Part shown: positions 51,141-60,604 of the stretch, one piece after another
Numbering within the stretch: the first letter of the stretch is position 1
Layout of the letters: every line of letters begins with the position of its first letter
Assembly: GCF_012027725.1 (NCBI RefSeq)
Contig: NZ_SJOU01000005.1
Span: 1-64,000 of the forward strand
Origin: Olsenella sp. SW781
GTDB lineage: Bacteria; Actinomycetota; Coriobacteriia; Coriobacteriales; Atopobiaceae
Length of the DNA stretch: 64,000 nt
Direction: 5' to 3'
Made by a program: the position numbers and the translations under genes
The notes under the pieces: generated by a model
What the model saw: the letters and a program-made list of their open reading frames with translations, nothing else
What the model was told of the DNA's origin: nothing
The model's database searches: none

Positions 51141-51524
51141 ATGAGAATCGAGCATGTCGCGCTCTACGTCAACGACCTCGAGGGGGCGCGGGACTTCTTC
51201 GTCCGCTTCTTCGGCGCCGTCGCCGGCGACGGGTATCACAACCCGAGGACGGGCTTTCGCTCCTACTTCCTCACCTTCGACGGCGGGGCGCGCCTCGAGG
51301 TCATGACCAAGCCGGGCATGACGGATGTCGAGAAGGACCTCGCGCGAACCGGTTGGGCGCACGTCGCCCTCTCGGTCGGCTCCAAGACCGAGGTCGACCG
51401 CCTCACCGCCGAGCTCGCTGCGGCGGGCTGCGAGGTCGTAAGCGGACCGCGCGCCACGGGCGACGGCTACTACGAGTCCTGCGTCCTCGGTCCCGAGGGC
51501 AACCAGGTGGAAATCACGGTCTAG
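51141..51524 (+). CDS. VOC-superfamily (glyoxalase/bleomycin resistance-like) protein
   Basis: A 127-residue protein of paired beta-alpha-beta-beta-beta units. IEHVALYVNDLEGARDFFVRFFG and HVALSVGSKTEVDRLTAELAAAGCEVVSGPRATGDGYYESCVLGPEGNQVEI match the lactoylglutathione lyase-like fold with metal-ligand His and Glu. The substrate is unknown. The ATG has CGGAGGGG upstream. It is followed by an AraC regulator. Confidence 0.88.
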   Translation: MRIEHVALYVNDLEGARDFFVRFFGAVAGDGYHNPRTGFRSYFLTFDGGARLEVMTKPGMTDVEKDLARTGWAHVALSVGSKTEVDRLTAELAAAGCEVVSGPRATGDGYYESCVLGPEGNQVEITV

Positions 51525-51545
51525 CGCGGAGGGCACGAGGCCACG

Positions 51546-52529
51546 ATGGACAGGCACGTCGAAGAGATTCTCGAGCGGCAGGAGAGCTTCGAGGAGCATG
51601 CCTATCGGCATGCTGATCTCATCCGTGAGATGGTCTCCGGAGACTTCTCCGATGCCGCCACGCTTCTCGCTGAGGCGGACGCGCACAAGATTGATCTCGT
51701 AAGGCTCTTCCATCATCCGGACTTTCCCGAGATCGTCCGCCAGTTCGCTATCCCCACGCGCACGAGCCCCGAGCTCTCGGTCCACAAGCACACGCGCCTG
51801 CAGGTCCCCTACTGGCACCGCCATGACTTCTTTGAGCTCGTCTTTGTTCTTCGAGGTCAGACGATTCAGCGAATTGAGGGGGCTGATGCGCCGCTGAGAC
51901 TGGGTACGGGCGGGGCATGCCTCGTCCCTCCGGGCACCGTCCACCTCATGGAGCGCGCAGGCGCAGGGGATACCGTGCTCAAGATGAGCGTGCCGCCAAC
52001 GCTCTTTGCCAAAGTCGGAAACCCCATCTCACAGCTACTCATGGACCGTGAGTTCGTTCTCCTGGATGGCAGCTCCGCCCGTGCGGACTATCTTGCCTGT
52101 CAGCTCGTGCGGGAGTGCGCCGAAAGGCCACCACACTGGGGTCAGGCGGCGGCAAGCGCACTTTCCCTGTTGTTCGTTGAGCTCTCTCGCGACGGAGGGA
52201 CAACGGAACCCGAGATTGCCCGACAGCTCGCATGCTATCTCGACCGAACGGGAACCAAGGCATCGCTCGATGGCTTTGCCGAGCATGTGGGATACAGCCG
52301 GCGCTATGTCGCTCGGCTTCTGCGCGAGCGCTGTGGCCACAGCTTCTCCGAGCTCTGCCTCGCACATCGCATGCGCGAGGCTCGCAAGCTCCTCCTCGAA
52401 AGCGACCGCCCCATCTCAAGCATTGCCTTTGATCTGGGCTATTCCAACCCGTCAGGCTTCTACAAGCGCTTCGAGGAGTCCTGTGGCATGACGCCAAGCG
52501 TCTATCGAAGGCTCTTCTCGTCTTCTTAG
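51546..52529 (+). CDS. AraC-family transcriptional regulator
   Basis: A 327-residue regulator: an N-terminal cupin ligand domain (WHRHDFFELVFVLRGQ, LVPPGTVHLM) and two C-terminal helix-turn-helix motifs (LDGFAEHVGYSRRYVARLLRERCGHSFSEL and ISSIAFDLGYSNPSGFYKRFEESCGMTP). It sits directly upstream of the GH3 gene on the same strand, so it probably activates beta-glucoside use. Confidence 0.92.
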   Translation: MDRHVEEILERQESFEEHAYRHADLIREMVSGDFSDAATLLAEADAHKIDLVRLFHHPDFPEIVRQFAIPTRTSPELSVHKHTRLQVPYWHRHDFFELVFVLRGQTIQRIEGADAPLRLGTGGACLVPPGTVHLMERAGAGDTVLKMSVPPTLFAKVGNPISQLLMDREFVLLDGSSARADYLACQLVRECAERPPHWGQAAASALSLLFVELSRDGGTTEPEIARQLACYLDRTGTKASLDGFAEHVGYSRRYVARLLRERCGHSFSELCLAHRMREARKLLLESDRPISSIAFDLGYSNPSGFYKRFEESCGMTPSVYRRLFSSS

Positions 52530-52585
52530 GTCATCTGGGACACACGCTCGTGCCTCCGGGGACACTTTCCCCTTCCCTCCATTTT

Positions 52586-52600
52586 CTACGATTGTCGTAG
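52586..52600 (+). promoter_or_regulatory. Palindrome CTACGATTGTCGTAG before the GH3 gene
   Basis: A perfect 6-bp dyad with a 3-base centre, located 20 bp before the GTG start and just 5' of its GAGAAAGGGGA ribosome site. Either an operator overlapping the transcript start or a small hairpin near the ribosome site. Confidence 0.45.
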
Positions 52601-52620
52601 CGAGAGAAAGGGGACCCACG

Positions 52621-55068
52621 GTGCACAAGCAGGAGCTCAGGCATGCCGACCTCATCGCGCGCATGTCCAACGAGGAGAAGGCTGCCCTGCTCAGCGGTCG
52701 CAACGAGTGGGAAACTTGGCCTCTTGAGCGGCTGGGCATCCCCTCGATCTTCCTTGCCGACGGCCCGCATGGGTTGCGCAAGCAGGCGGGCGCGGGAGAC
52801 CACCTCGGGCTTAACCCCTCCCTTCCGGCCACATGCTTTCCCACCACGGCAACCGTTGCAAACAGCTGGGACGTTGGCCTTGCCGAGGAAATCGGCTCCG
52901 CACTCGGTCAAGAGGCCCGGGCGCTTGGCGTCGACGTGGTGCTCGGTCCCGGTCTCAACATCAAGCGAAGCCCGCTCGGCGGACGAAACTTCGAGTACTT
53001 CTCCGAGGACCCCCTGCTCTCGGGCAAGATGGCCGCAGCCTATGTGCGCGGCATCCAGTCCCAGGGGCCATCCGCCTGCCTGAAGCACTTCGCAGTCAAC
53101 AGCCAGGAGACTTCGCGGATGTCCGTCGATGAGATCGTTGACGAGCGCACGCTGCGCGAGATCTACCTCAGGGGCTTTGAGATTGCCGTTCGCGAAGGTG
53201 CCGCACGTTCGATCATGACGAGCTACAACAAGGTGAACGGCACCTACGCAAACGAGAACGAGCACCTCCTCGCAGACATCCTTCGCGACGAGTGGTGCTA
53301 CGAGGGCGCCGTCATCACCGATTGGGGCGGCTCAAACGACCATGTCCGCGCCATCGCGTGCAGGTCGAACCTCGAGATGCCCACGCCGGGCCTCGACTCC
53401 GCGCGACAGGTGCTCGCCGCGCTCGAGAACGGCAGCCTCTCCGAAGACCAGCTCAATCAGTGCGTGGACGACCTACTGGAGCTCGTGCTCCGCTGCTCCG
53501 CCGCACGACCACAGAACCCCGAGGATCTTTCCGCTCAAGAGCATAACAAGCTGGCGAGAAGGACCGCGGCAGAGTCCGCCGTCTTGCTCAAGAACGATGC
53601 GCGCGAGGGAAAGCCGCTGCTCCCGCTTGACCCCGACGCCACCGTCGCCCTTGTCGGAGACTTTGCCCGCACCCCTCGCTATCAGGGAGCGGGCTCTTCT
53701 CTCGTCAATCCGCTCGAGGTGGAGACGATGGAGCGCGAGGCCACGGCGCGCCTTCGCTGCGTTGGATTTGCCCAGGGGTATCGCCGTGGGACAGAGCCGG
53801 ACGCAGCGCTCGAGGACGAGGCTGTTCAGCTGGCCCGTCAGGCTGACGTGGTCGTCATCTGCATGGGGCTCGACGAGATCAGCGAGGTCGAGGGGATGGA
53901 CCGGAGACACCTGCGCATCCCCGAGGCCCAGGCAGCACTTCTCGAGAAGCTCGCCGGGGCAAACCCGAATGTCATCGCGATCCTCTCGGGAGGCTCCCCC
54001 GTCGAGATGGGATGGGAGAACAGCTGCGCCGCGATTCTGCACGGCTATCTCGGCGGTCAGGCGGGGGCCTCGGCGATGCTCGACGTGCTCACGGGCGCCG
54101 TCTGCCCGTCAGGGCATCTTGCCGAGACCTATCCCCTCGCACTTGAGGACACGCCCTGCGCCGACTGCTATCCCGGGCAGGGCCTCGTCGCCCAGCACCG
54201 GGAAAGCGTCTTTGTGGGATATCGCTACTACGAAACCACTGACACTCCGGTGCGCTATCCCTTTGGATATGGGCTCAGCTACACGGCCTTCTCGTACTCG
54301 TCTCTTGAAATTGAGAATGACCGCGTCCTTATCACGCTGACCAACACGGGCGCGTGCGACGGTGCTGAGGTGGCGCAGGTCTACGGCGAGGCCCCGGCAC
54401 ACGAGGTGTTCAGGCCCCGACGCGAGCTCATCGGCTTCACAAAGGTCTTTCTGCACGCAGGAGAGTCGCGCCGCGTGAGCATCGCCCTCGTCGAGCATGC
54501 CTTCGACTATTGGAACGTCAAGACAAGCGCTTGGGAACGGGAACGCGGGAGTCACAGAATACTTGTGGGATCAAGCGTGCGGGACATACGTCTTGAGGGG
54601 TCGATTGAGCCCGTTGGCACCGGCGCCCCGGCGCCCTATACATCACGCGAGCTGCCTCACTACTGGTCGGGCGACGTCCATGATGTCACCGATGACGAGT
54701 TTGAGGCCCTTCTCGGACGCTCTCTTCCCAGACCCCGCGCAGAGGGTCTGCTCGACATCAACGACTCGGTGGCGCAGATGAGTCGAGCACAAAGCGTCTT
54801 GGCGCGCCTCGTCTGGCGGGCCCTGACAAAGCGCATGCAGAAGGCCGAGCAGGAAGGCAGACCCGACCTCAACCTGCTCTTTGTCTACAACATCCCCTTC
54901 CGCGCCATCGCCAAGATGACAGGGGGCCAGGTGAGCATGGAGATGGCCGAGGGCCTGCTCGACGCCGTAAACGGACATCTACTGCGAGGGCTGCGCGGGC
55001 TCGCCGTCGGATATGTTGCCAACCGCAGGGCCAACCGAGCCTATGAGCGTCATCTCAAGGAGCATTGA
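52621..55068 (+). CDS. Glycoside hydrolase family 3 beta-glucosidase
   Basis: An 815-residue GH3 enzyme without signal peptide, hence intracellular. The barrel domain has KHFAVNSQE and nucleophile Asp234 in AVITDWGGSND; GLDEISEVEGMDR and the GSPVEM region belong to the second domain, followed by the fibronectin-III-like domain (AEVAQVYGEAP). A further 130 residues after about 685 (LDINDSVAQMSRAQSVLARLV onward), helical and basic, extend beyond the usual GH3 end; similar tails occur in some Firmicutes enzymes. The start is GTG with GAGAAAGGGGA. Expected to hydrolyse imported beta-glucosides. Confidence 0.92.
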   Translation: MHKQELRHADLIARMSNEEKAALLSGRNEWETWPLERLGIPSIFLADGPHGLRKQAGAGDHLGLNPSLPATCFPTTATVANSWDVGLAEEIGSALGQEARALGVDVVLGPGLNIKRSPLGGRNFEYFSEDPLLSGKMAAAYVRGIQSQGPSACLKHFAVNSQETSRMSVDEIVDERTLREIYLRGFEIAVREGAARSIMTSYNKVNGTYANENEHLLADILRDEWCYEGAVITDWGGSNDHVRAIACRSNLEMPTPGLDSARQVLAALENGSLSEDQLNQCVDDLLELVLRCSAARPQNPEDLSAQEHNKLARRTAAESAVLLKNDAREGKPLLPLDPDATVALVGDFARTPRYQGAGSSLVNPLEVETMEREATARLRCVGFAQGYRRGTEPDAALEDEAVQLARQADVVVICMGLDEISEVEGMDRRHLRIPEAQAALLEKLAGANPNVIAILSGGSPVEMGWENSCAAILHGYLGGQAGASAMLDVLTGAVCPSGHLAETYPLALEDTPCADCYPGQGLVAQHRESVFVGYRYYETTDTPVRYPFGYGLSYTAFSYSSLEIENDRVLITLTNTGACDGAEVAQVYGEAPAHEVFRPRRELIGFTKVFLHAGESRRVSIALVEHAFDYWNVKTSAWERERGSHRILVGSSVRDIRLEGSIEPVGTGAPAPYTSRELPHYWSGDVHDVTDDEFEALLGRSLPRPRAEGLLDINDSVAQMSRAQSVLARLVWRALTKRMQKAEQEGRPDLNLLFVYNIPFRAIAKMTGGQVSMEMAEGLLDAVNGHLLRGLRGLAVGYVANRRANRAYERHLKEH

Positions 55069-55090
55069 GAAAAGCGGGACCGTCACCATC

Positions 55091-55278
55091 AGCCCTGCCG
55101 GATAGCCGCTACGGCGGGAGGCCGAGAAGGTCCGCCGCGAGTTCTTGCCGCAACGCCCAATCCTGCAGGTAGCCCTGCCGGATAGTCGCTACGACGGGAG
55201 GCCGAGAAGGTCCGCCGCGAGTTCTTGCCGCGCCCTTTGCGGCAAGCTGTCTGAGCGCCGGACCTTCTCGGCCTCCCG
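55091..55278. repeat. Tandem 61-bp repeat with terminal hairpin between GH3 and leuB
   Basis: A 61-bp unit at 55091-55151 recurs at 55171-55231 with two differences (80-bp period). The second copy pairs with 55259-55278 (20-bp perfect arm 55195-55214), and an inner stem CTTGCCGC/GCGGCAAG lies at 55224-55246. The stems contain CGAGAAGG. It separates the convergent GH3 and leu genes and can serve as a bidirectional terminator. Confidence 0.75.
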
Positions 55279-55292
55279 CCAACCCGGAGCGT

Positions 55293-56423
55293 CTAGCCCA
55301 GGGCCTCCACGATCTTGTCGCCCATCGCGGCGGTGCCGAGGACCTTCTCGGCCGGCGTGCTCTCGTCGGCGATGTCCACGGTGCGCCAGCCCTCGTCGAG
55401 CACGCGCGTGACCGCGGCGGCCAGCTCGTCGGCGGCGTCGTCCATGCCAAAGCTGTAGCGCAGCATGAGCTCCACCGAGAGAATCTGCGCGATCGGGTTG
55501 GCGATGCCCTGGCCGGCGATGTCCGGCGCGGAGCCGTGGCTCGGCTCGTAGAGGGCCGTGCCGTCGCCCAGACTCGCGGAGGCGAGCATGCCGAGCGAGC
55601 CCGTGAGCATGGAGGCCTCGTCGGAGAGGATGTCGCCGAAGGTGTTCTCGGTCACGAGCACGTCGAACTGCGCCGGGTTGGTGATGAGCTGCATCGCGGC
55701 GTTGTCCACGTACATGTCCTCGAGGCGCACGTCGGGGTACTCGGCGGCGATGTTGTGCGCCACCTCGCGCCACATGCGGGAGGTGTCGAGCACGTTGGCC
55801 TTGTCCACGGAGTGCACCACGCCCCTGCGGCGGCGCGCCGCGTCAAAGGCCCAGCGCACCACGCGGTCGACCTCGTACTCGGAGTACTCGAGGATGTCGC
55901 GCGCGTACTCGCCGCGCGCGCCGCCCACGCCGGCGCCCTCGACGCCCATCGTGCGCTCGTGGCCGCCAAAGTAGAGGCCGCCCGTGAGCTCACGAACGAT
56001 GATGAGGTCAACGCCCGTGAGCACCTCGCGCTTGAGCGTGGATGCGTCGATCAGCGCGTCGAACATGCGCACCGGGCGCAGGTTGAGGTAGAGGCCCAGC
56101 TCCTTGCGGATGGCGAGAAGCCCCTGCTCGGGACGGACGGCGCCCACGCGCGTGTCGGTCCACTTGGGGCCGCCCACCGCGGCGAGAAGGACGGCGTCGG
56201 CCGCCTTTGCCGCCTCGAGCGTCTCGGCCGGCAGCGCCGAGACGGGGCCGCCCGCGGCCTCGGTCGCGTCGATCGCCGCGCCGCCGATCAGGTGGTCCTC
56301 GCAGACGAACTCAACGTCGTACTTCTCGCCCAGCGCCGCGAGGACCTTCTTGCCCTCGGCGATGATCTCGGGGCCGATGCCGTCGCCCGGCAGCGTGCAG
56401 ACGCGATAGGTCGTAGAGGCCAT
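55293..56423 (-). CDS. leuB: 3-isopropylmalate dehydrogenase
   Basis: A 376-residue NAD-dependent decarboxylating dehydrogenase of leucine synthesis. TLPGDGIGPEI, LIVRELTGGLYFG, DKANVLDTSRMWREV, YVDNAAMQL and GSAPDIAGQGIANPIAQILS are the family signatures. It is the last gene of the leu operon, starting one base after the leuD stop. Confidence 0.96.
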   Translation of the reverse strand: MASTTYRVCTLPGDGIGPEIIAEGKKVLAALGEKYDVEFVCEDHLIGGAAIDATEAAGGPVSALPAETLEAAKAADAVLLAAVGGPKWTDTRVGAVRPEQGLLAIRKELGLYLNLRPVRMFDALIDASTLKREVLTGVDLIIVRELTGGLYFGGHERTMGVEGAGVGGARGEYARDILEYSEYEVDRVVRWAFDAARRRRGVVHSVDKANVLDTSRMWREVAHNIAAEYPDVRLEDMYVDNAAMQLITNPAQFDVLVTENTFGDILSDEASMLTGSLGMLASASLGDGTALYEPSHGSAPDIAGQGIANPIAQILSVELMLRYSFGMDDAADELAAAVTRVLDEGWRTVDIADESTPAEKVLGTAAMGDKIVEALG

Positions 56424-56424
56424 G

Positions 56425-56931
56425 CTAGTTGCCACCCTTCTGAGCCATGACGCGCTTGGTGCGCGCGACGAGGCCGCCGTCGTTGATGATCTCCTGGATG
56501 AACGGAGGGAACGGCTGCGCATGGAAGACGGCGCCCGTCGTCTCGTCAGTGATGGTGCCGGTGTCCGCGTCCACGGAGACCACGTCGCCGTCAGAGATGG
56601 CGTCGACGGCCTCGGGGCACTCGAGGATGGGCAGGCCCATGTTGATGGAGTTGCGGTAGAAGATGCGCGCGAAGCTCTTGGCGATGACGCAGGAGACGCC
56701 CGCCGCCTTGATGGCCACGGGCGCGTGCTCGCGACTGGAGCCGCAGCCGAAGTTCTCCTCGGCCACGACGATGTCGCCGGGGCCCACGCGGCTCACGAAG
56801 GTGGGATCGAGATCCTCGAGGCAGTGCGCGGCAAGCTCTGCCGGGTCGGAGGTGTTGAGGTAGCGTGCCGGGATGATGACGTCGGTGTCGATGTCGCGTC
56901 CGTAGCGGAAGACGGTTCCCTTGAACTGCAT
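56425..56931 (-). CDS. leuD: 3-isopropylmalate dehydratase small subunit
   Basis: A 168-residue swivel-domain subunit of isopropylmalate isomerase. [36 protein letters not shown] and [12 protein letters not shown] are diagnostic. The ATG ending at 56931 has AAAGGAC upstream. Unusually, 628 bp separate it from leuC, although the two subunits work as one enzyme. Confidence 0.96.
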   Translation of the reverse strand: MQFKGTVFRYGRDIDTDVIIPARYLNTSDPAELAAHCLEDLDPTFVSRVGPGDIVVAEENFGCGSSREHAPVAIKAAGVSCVIAKSFARIFYRNSINMGLPILECPEAVDAISDGDVVSVDADTGTITDETTGAVFHAQPFPPFIQEIINDGGLVARTKRVMAQKGGN

Positions 56932-56955
56932 CGTTGTCCTTTCTGCCAGGTGCCC

Positions 56956-57026
56956 GGGTCGTGGGACATGCCCCGTGCTCAAACAGTTGCTTCGCAAAAC
57001 TGCGCGCGGGACATGTCCCACGACCC
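56956..57026. repeat. Conserved-core hairpin element, copy 2
   Basis: Outer arms 56956-56970 and 57012-57026 (15 bp, perfect) surround a 41-base core nearly identical to that at 42550-42592. The outer stem sequence is unrelated to copy 1. It sits 25 bp upstream of leuD on the minus strand. Confidence 0.85.
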
Positions 57027-57292
57027 TGCGCAGCCGAGAAGAACGTGAGGCCGGGAAGGGACCGTCTTGCCGCGGTTCGCGCCATCGCGGGACCTCCACC
57101 GGGAGTCTTTGCCGTGGGGCGATTGTAGCGCGCGTCTCAGCCTAACCAAACGTAAAGGGGGACGGGTTCTTCGAGCTGAAACGGAATTCTGCCTCGCTCG
57201 GGTCGATATCTCCCCCGGGGCGCCGCGCGCGGAGTCGAACCCGCCGTCCTTCTCGCCAGTCCCTTCATCTAGCGAGACTCCATATGATTCAT

Positions 57293-57390
57293 ATATTTAT
57301 TACATGGAAAAGCATGTAGGAACTGGGTCGCATCGACCGAATTCCGGCTGGAGACATGAGTTGCTACATGATTTTTCATGTAATAAATAT
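57293..57390. repeat. AT-rich 27-bp inverted repeat between leuC and leuD
   Basis: Arms 57293-57319 and 57364-57390 pair over 27 bp with two mismatches. Each arm also contains its own dyad, TACATG-N6-CATGTA. The AT-rich character stands out in a GC-rich context. The remainder of 56932-57559 holds copies of the decamer (57035, 57468) and nothing else I recognise. Confidence 0.75.
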
Positions 57391-57559
57391 CTTAATTAAG
57401 AAGAGTGCCGGGCGAGGCGGCCCAGGGCACGGGGCGGGACGCCGGGCGAGGCAACCGTCTCAGCGCACGAGAAGAACGTGGACGCAGAGAAGCCCCGTCT
57501 CCGCTACGGACGAGCCGCGAGGGCGGCTCTGGAGCGGGGCCGGGGCTCCCGGAGGTGAC

Positions 57560-58822
57560 TTACAGGTCCGACGGCAGGGCGATGTGGCCCGCCACAGCGG
57601 ACGCGGCCGCGACGGCCGGGCTCGCGAGGTAGACCTCGGACGTCGGGTCACCCATGCGGCCAACGAAGTTGCGGTTGGTGGTGGAGACGCAGCGCTCCCC
57701 CGCCGCGAGGATGCCCATGTAGCCGCCGAGGCACGGGCCGCACGTGGGCGTGGACACCACGCAGTGCGCGTTGATAAAGATGTCCATCAGGCCCTCGTGG
57801 ACGCACTCGAGCCAGACCCCCTGCGTCGCGGGGATCACGATGCAGCGCACGCCATCGGCGACGGTGCGTCCGCAGAGGACGTCGGCCGCGGCGCGCATGT
57901 CCTCGATCCGTCCGTTGGTGCATGAGCCAATGACCACCTGGTCGATCTTGATGTCACGGCTCTCGGCCACGGGGTGCGTGTTGGAGGGCAGGTGCGGCCA
58001 GGCGACGGTGGGCACCACGTCGGCGGCGTCGATGTGGATGACCTGCTTGTAGGCCGCGTTGGGATCGGGGTGGTACTCGACGATGGGACGCTGCGAGCGA
58101 CGGCTCACGTACTCGCGGCACTTGTCGTCGACCTCGAAGAGGCCCGCCTTGCCGCCGGCCTCGATGGCCATGTTGGCGATGGTGAGGCGGCCCTCCACGG
58201 AGAGCGCCTCGATCGTGGAGCCCGCGAACTCCATCGCACAGTAGAGGGCGCCGTCCACGCCGATCTTGCCGATGACGTGGAGGATGATGTCCTTGGCCGA
58301 GGCTCCCTCGGGCAGCTCGCCCTCGACCTCGATGCGGATGGTCTCGGGGACCTTGAACCACGCGCGTCCGGTGGCCATGCCCACGCCGGCGTCCGTGGAG
58401 CCCACGCCGGTGGAGAAGGCACCGATGCCGCCGTAGGTGCAGGTGTGGGAGTCGGCGCCAATCACGAGGTCGCCGGGCACCACGATGCCGCGCTCGGGAA
58501 GAAGCGCGTGCTCGATGCCCATGCAGCCCTGCTCGTAGTAGTGCGTGATCTGGTACTCGTGGGCAAAGTCGCGGGTGACCTTGGTCTGCTCGGCGCTCTT
58601 GATGTCCTTGTTGGGGGCATAGTGGTCGGGCACGAGGCAGATCTTGTCCTTGTCGAAGACGCCGGCGCCAATCTCGCGCACGGTCTTGATGGCGATAGGG
58701 GCGGTGATGTCGTTGGCGAGAACGAGGTCGAGGTCGCACTCGACGAGCTGCCCGGGGACGACCTCCTCAAGCCCCGCGTGGGCGGCGAGGATCTTCTCGG
58801 CCATGGTCTGGGGACGTGCCAT
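57560..58822 (-). CDS. leuC: 3-isopropylmalate dehydratase large subunit
   Basis: A 420-residue aconitase-family subunit holding the 4Fe-4S cluster. [37 protein letters not shown] and [10 protein letters not shown] supply the cluster cysteines. The compact length is typical of the archaeal/Gram-positive two-subunit type. It begins directly after the leuA stop (TAAATG). Confidence 0.96.
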   Translation of the reverse strand: MARPQTMAEKILAAHAGLEEVVPGQLVECDLDLVLANDITAPIAIKTVREIGAGVFDKDKICLVPDHYAPNKDIKSAEQTKVTRDFAHEYQITHYYEQGCMGIEHALLPERGIVVPGDLVIGADSHTCTYGGIGAFSTGVGSTDAGVGMATGRAWFKVPETIRIEVEGELPEGASAKDIILHVIGKIGVDGALYCAMEFAGSTIEALSVEGRLTIANMAIEAGGKAGLFEVDDKCREYVSRRSQRPIVEYHPDPNAAYKQVIHIDAADVVPTVAWPHLPSNTHPVAESRDIKIDQVVIGSCTNGRIEDMRAAADVLCGRTVADGVRCIVIPATQGVWLECVHEGLMDIFINAHCVVSTPTCGPCLGGYMGILAAGERCVSTTNRNFVGRMGDPTSEVYLASPAVAAASAVAGHIALPSDL

Positions 58823-60358
58823 TTACTTGCCCTCCTTCGAGCGAGCGGTCTGGATCATGCGGTTGATGGCGTTCACGTAGGCCTTGGCGCTGGAGACGAT
58901 GATGTCGTTGTCGGCGCCGCGGCCGGTGTAGACCTTGCCGTCCTCGGCCGTGATGCGCACCGTGACCTCGCCGATGGCGTCGATGCCGCGGGTGATGGCC
59001 TTGACGGAGAACTCCGCGAGGTCGCCGTGGACCGCCACGACCTTGTCGATGGCCTGGTAGGCGGCGTCGACGGGGCCGGTGCCGGTGGCGGCCACCACGT
59101 GGCTCACGCCCAGCTCGTCCGTGATGGTGGCCGTGGCCGTGGGAATCAGCGGGTCGCCGCAGGAGACCTGGAGGGCGTCGAGCGTGTAGACGGCCGCGAC
59201 GTCGCGCTGGCGCTCCTGGACCATGGACTCGAGGTCCTCGTCGTAGACCTCCTTCTTCTGGTCCGCGATCTCCAAGAAGCGCTGGTAGACCTCGTCGAAC
59301 TCGGTGTCCTCGAAGGTGTAGCCGAGCTCGGCCAGGCGGTGGCGCAGCGCGGCGTGGCCGGAGCGCGCCGAGAGGATGATCTCGGAGCCGGCGGCACCCA
59401 CGTCGGCGGGGTCAATGATCTCGTAGGTGTTGCGGGCCTTGAGGACGCCGTCCTGGTGGATGCCCGAGGAGTGCGCGAAGGCGTTGGCGCCCACGATGGC
59501 CTTGTTGGCCTGGACGCTCATGCCCGTGATGCGGCTGACGAGGTGGCTCGCGCGGGTGAGCTCCTGGGTCACGATGTCGGTGTGGGCGTCAAGCTCCTCG
59601 CCGTGCATCTTGATGGCCATGACCACTTCCTCGAGCGCGGTGTTGCCGGCGCGCTCGCCCAGGCCGTTGATCGTGCACTCGATCTGGCGGGCGCCGTTCT
59701 TGACGCCCTGGAGGGCGAGCGCCGTGGCCATGCCGAGGTCGTTGTGCGTGTGCACGGAGATGATGACGTCCTCGATGCCGATGACGTTGTCCGCGAGGCC
59801 CTTGATGCGGCGACCGAAGTCCTCGGGCAGCTGGTAGCCCGTGGTGTCGGGAATGTTCACGACGGTGGCGCCGGCCTTCACGACGGCCTGGATCACGCGC
59901 TCGAGGAAGGCCTGGTCGGCGCGGCCGGCGTCCTCGGCGTAGAACTCGACGTCCTCGACGTACTTCTTGGCGTACTCCACGCAGTGGATGGCCCGCTCGA
60001 CGCACTCGTCCTCGGTGATGCGCAGCTTGTCGCGCAGGTGGGAGGGCGACACGCCGATGCCGGTGTGGATGCGCGGGCGCTTGGCGGTGGCCAGCGCCTC
60101 GGCCGCGCGGTCGATGTCCTTCTCGACCGCGCGCGTGAGGCCGCACACGACGCAGTCGTCGCCGGCGATGCGGCCAATCTCCTGCACGGAGCGGAAGTCG
60201 CCCGGCGAGGAGATGGGGAAGCCCGCCTCGATGACGTCCACGCCCATGCGGATGAGCTGCTGGGCGATGACGAGCTTCTCCTCGGTGTTCATTGACGCGC
60301 CGGGGCTCTGCTCGCCGTCGCGCAGGGTGGTGTCAAAGATGTGAATCTTCCTGGTCAT
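58823..60358 (-). CDS. leuA: 2-isopropylmalate synthase
   Basis: A 511-residue enzyme for the first committed step of leucine synthesis. [16 protein letters not shown], the HxH metal site in [34 protein letters not shown] and a C-terminal regulatory LeuA dimer domain (from about 385) are present, so leucine feedback inhibition is expected. The ATG ending at 60358 follows a leader peptide and terminator. Confidence 0.97.
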   Translation of the reverse strand: MTRKIHIFDTTLRDGEQSPGASMNTEEKLVIAQQLIRMGVDVIEAGFPISSPGDFRSVQEIGRIAGDDCVVCGLTRAVEKDIDRAAEALATAKRPRIHTGIGVSPSHLRDKLRITEDECVERAIHCVEYAKKYVEDVEFYAEDAGRADQAFLERVIQAVVKAGATVVNIPDTTGYQLPEDFGRRIKGLADNVIGIEDVIISVHTHNDLGMATALALQGVKNGARQIECTINGLGERAGNTALEEVVMAIKMHGEELDAHTDIVTQELTRASHLVSRITGMSVQANKAIVGANAFAHSSGIHQDGVLKARNTYEIIDPADVGAAGSEIILSARSGHAALRHRLAELGYTFEDTEFDEVYQRFLEIADQKKEVYDEDLESMVQERQRDVAAVYTLDALQVSCGDPLIPTATATITDELGVSHVVAATGTGPVDAAYQAIDKVVAVHGDLAEFSVKAITRGIDAIGEVTVRITAEDGKVYTGRGADNDIIVSSAKAYVNAINRMIQTARSKEGK

Positions 60359-60417
60359 GTGAGTGCCTTTCTCCGATGCCTTCGTGGGGAGGGCCGCAGG
60401 GCGGCGGGGCTGAGCAC

Positions 60418-60453
60418 AAAAAGTGCCCCGTCCCCTCAGGGAGACGGCGGCAC
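60418..60453 (-). terminator. leu attenuator terminator
   Basis: On the minus strand, GTGCCGCCGTC...GACGGGGCAC forms a stem (60423-60453) with a TGA-type loop followed by TTTTT (60418-60422): a true intrinsic terminator, 60 bp before leuA. Upstream segments can pair alternatively (GCACA with TGTGC, overlapping the 5' terminator arm), giving an antiterminator. Confidence 0.85.
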
Positions 60454-60481
60454 AGCTGGCGCGCGCAGGGGTGTGCTAACC

Positions 60482-60604
60482 CTAGCGCGCGCTGGTTAGG
60501 TCGAGTAGGTTGGCCTTGGCAAGCAGGAGGTCCCGGCTGCCGAGAAGCACGAGCGCGGACGCGCGCTCGGTAACTCGAATGACAGCAGCCCCATGCCGTA
60601 CCAT
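60482..60604 (-). CDS. leuL: Leucine-rich leader peptide of the leu operon
   Basis: A 40-codon frame with AAGGGGG eight bases before its ATG. Its C-terminal half is leucine-rich (LVLLGSRDLLLAKANLLDL) and ends TSAR. CTA codons, rare in this GC-rich sequence, occur twice near the end. The last codons (CTA ACC) lie in segment 60494-60499, which pairs with GGTTAG just after the stop (60476-60481), so the position of a stalled ribosome would decide between antiterminator and terminator. This is a classical attenuation leader. Confidence 0.85.
   Translation of the reverse strand: MVRHGAAVIRVTERASALVLLGSRDLLLAKANLLDLTSAR

Noticed and set aside
49866-51944. Extension of the C-S lyase frame upstream to 51944
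   Set aside because: The extension runs antisense to the VOC and AraC genes; the family start with ribosome site is at 51068.
57215-57260. T-arm-like GGGTTCGACTCC on the minus strand suggesting a tRNA
   Set aside because: T-stem does not pair beyond two bases, and no acceptor or anticodon arm fits upstream or downstream.
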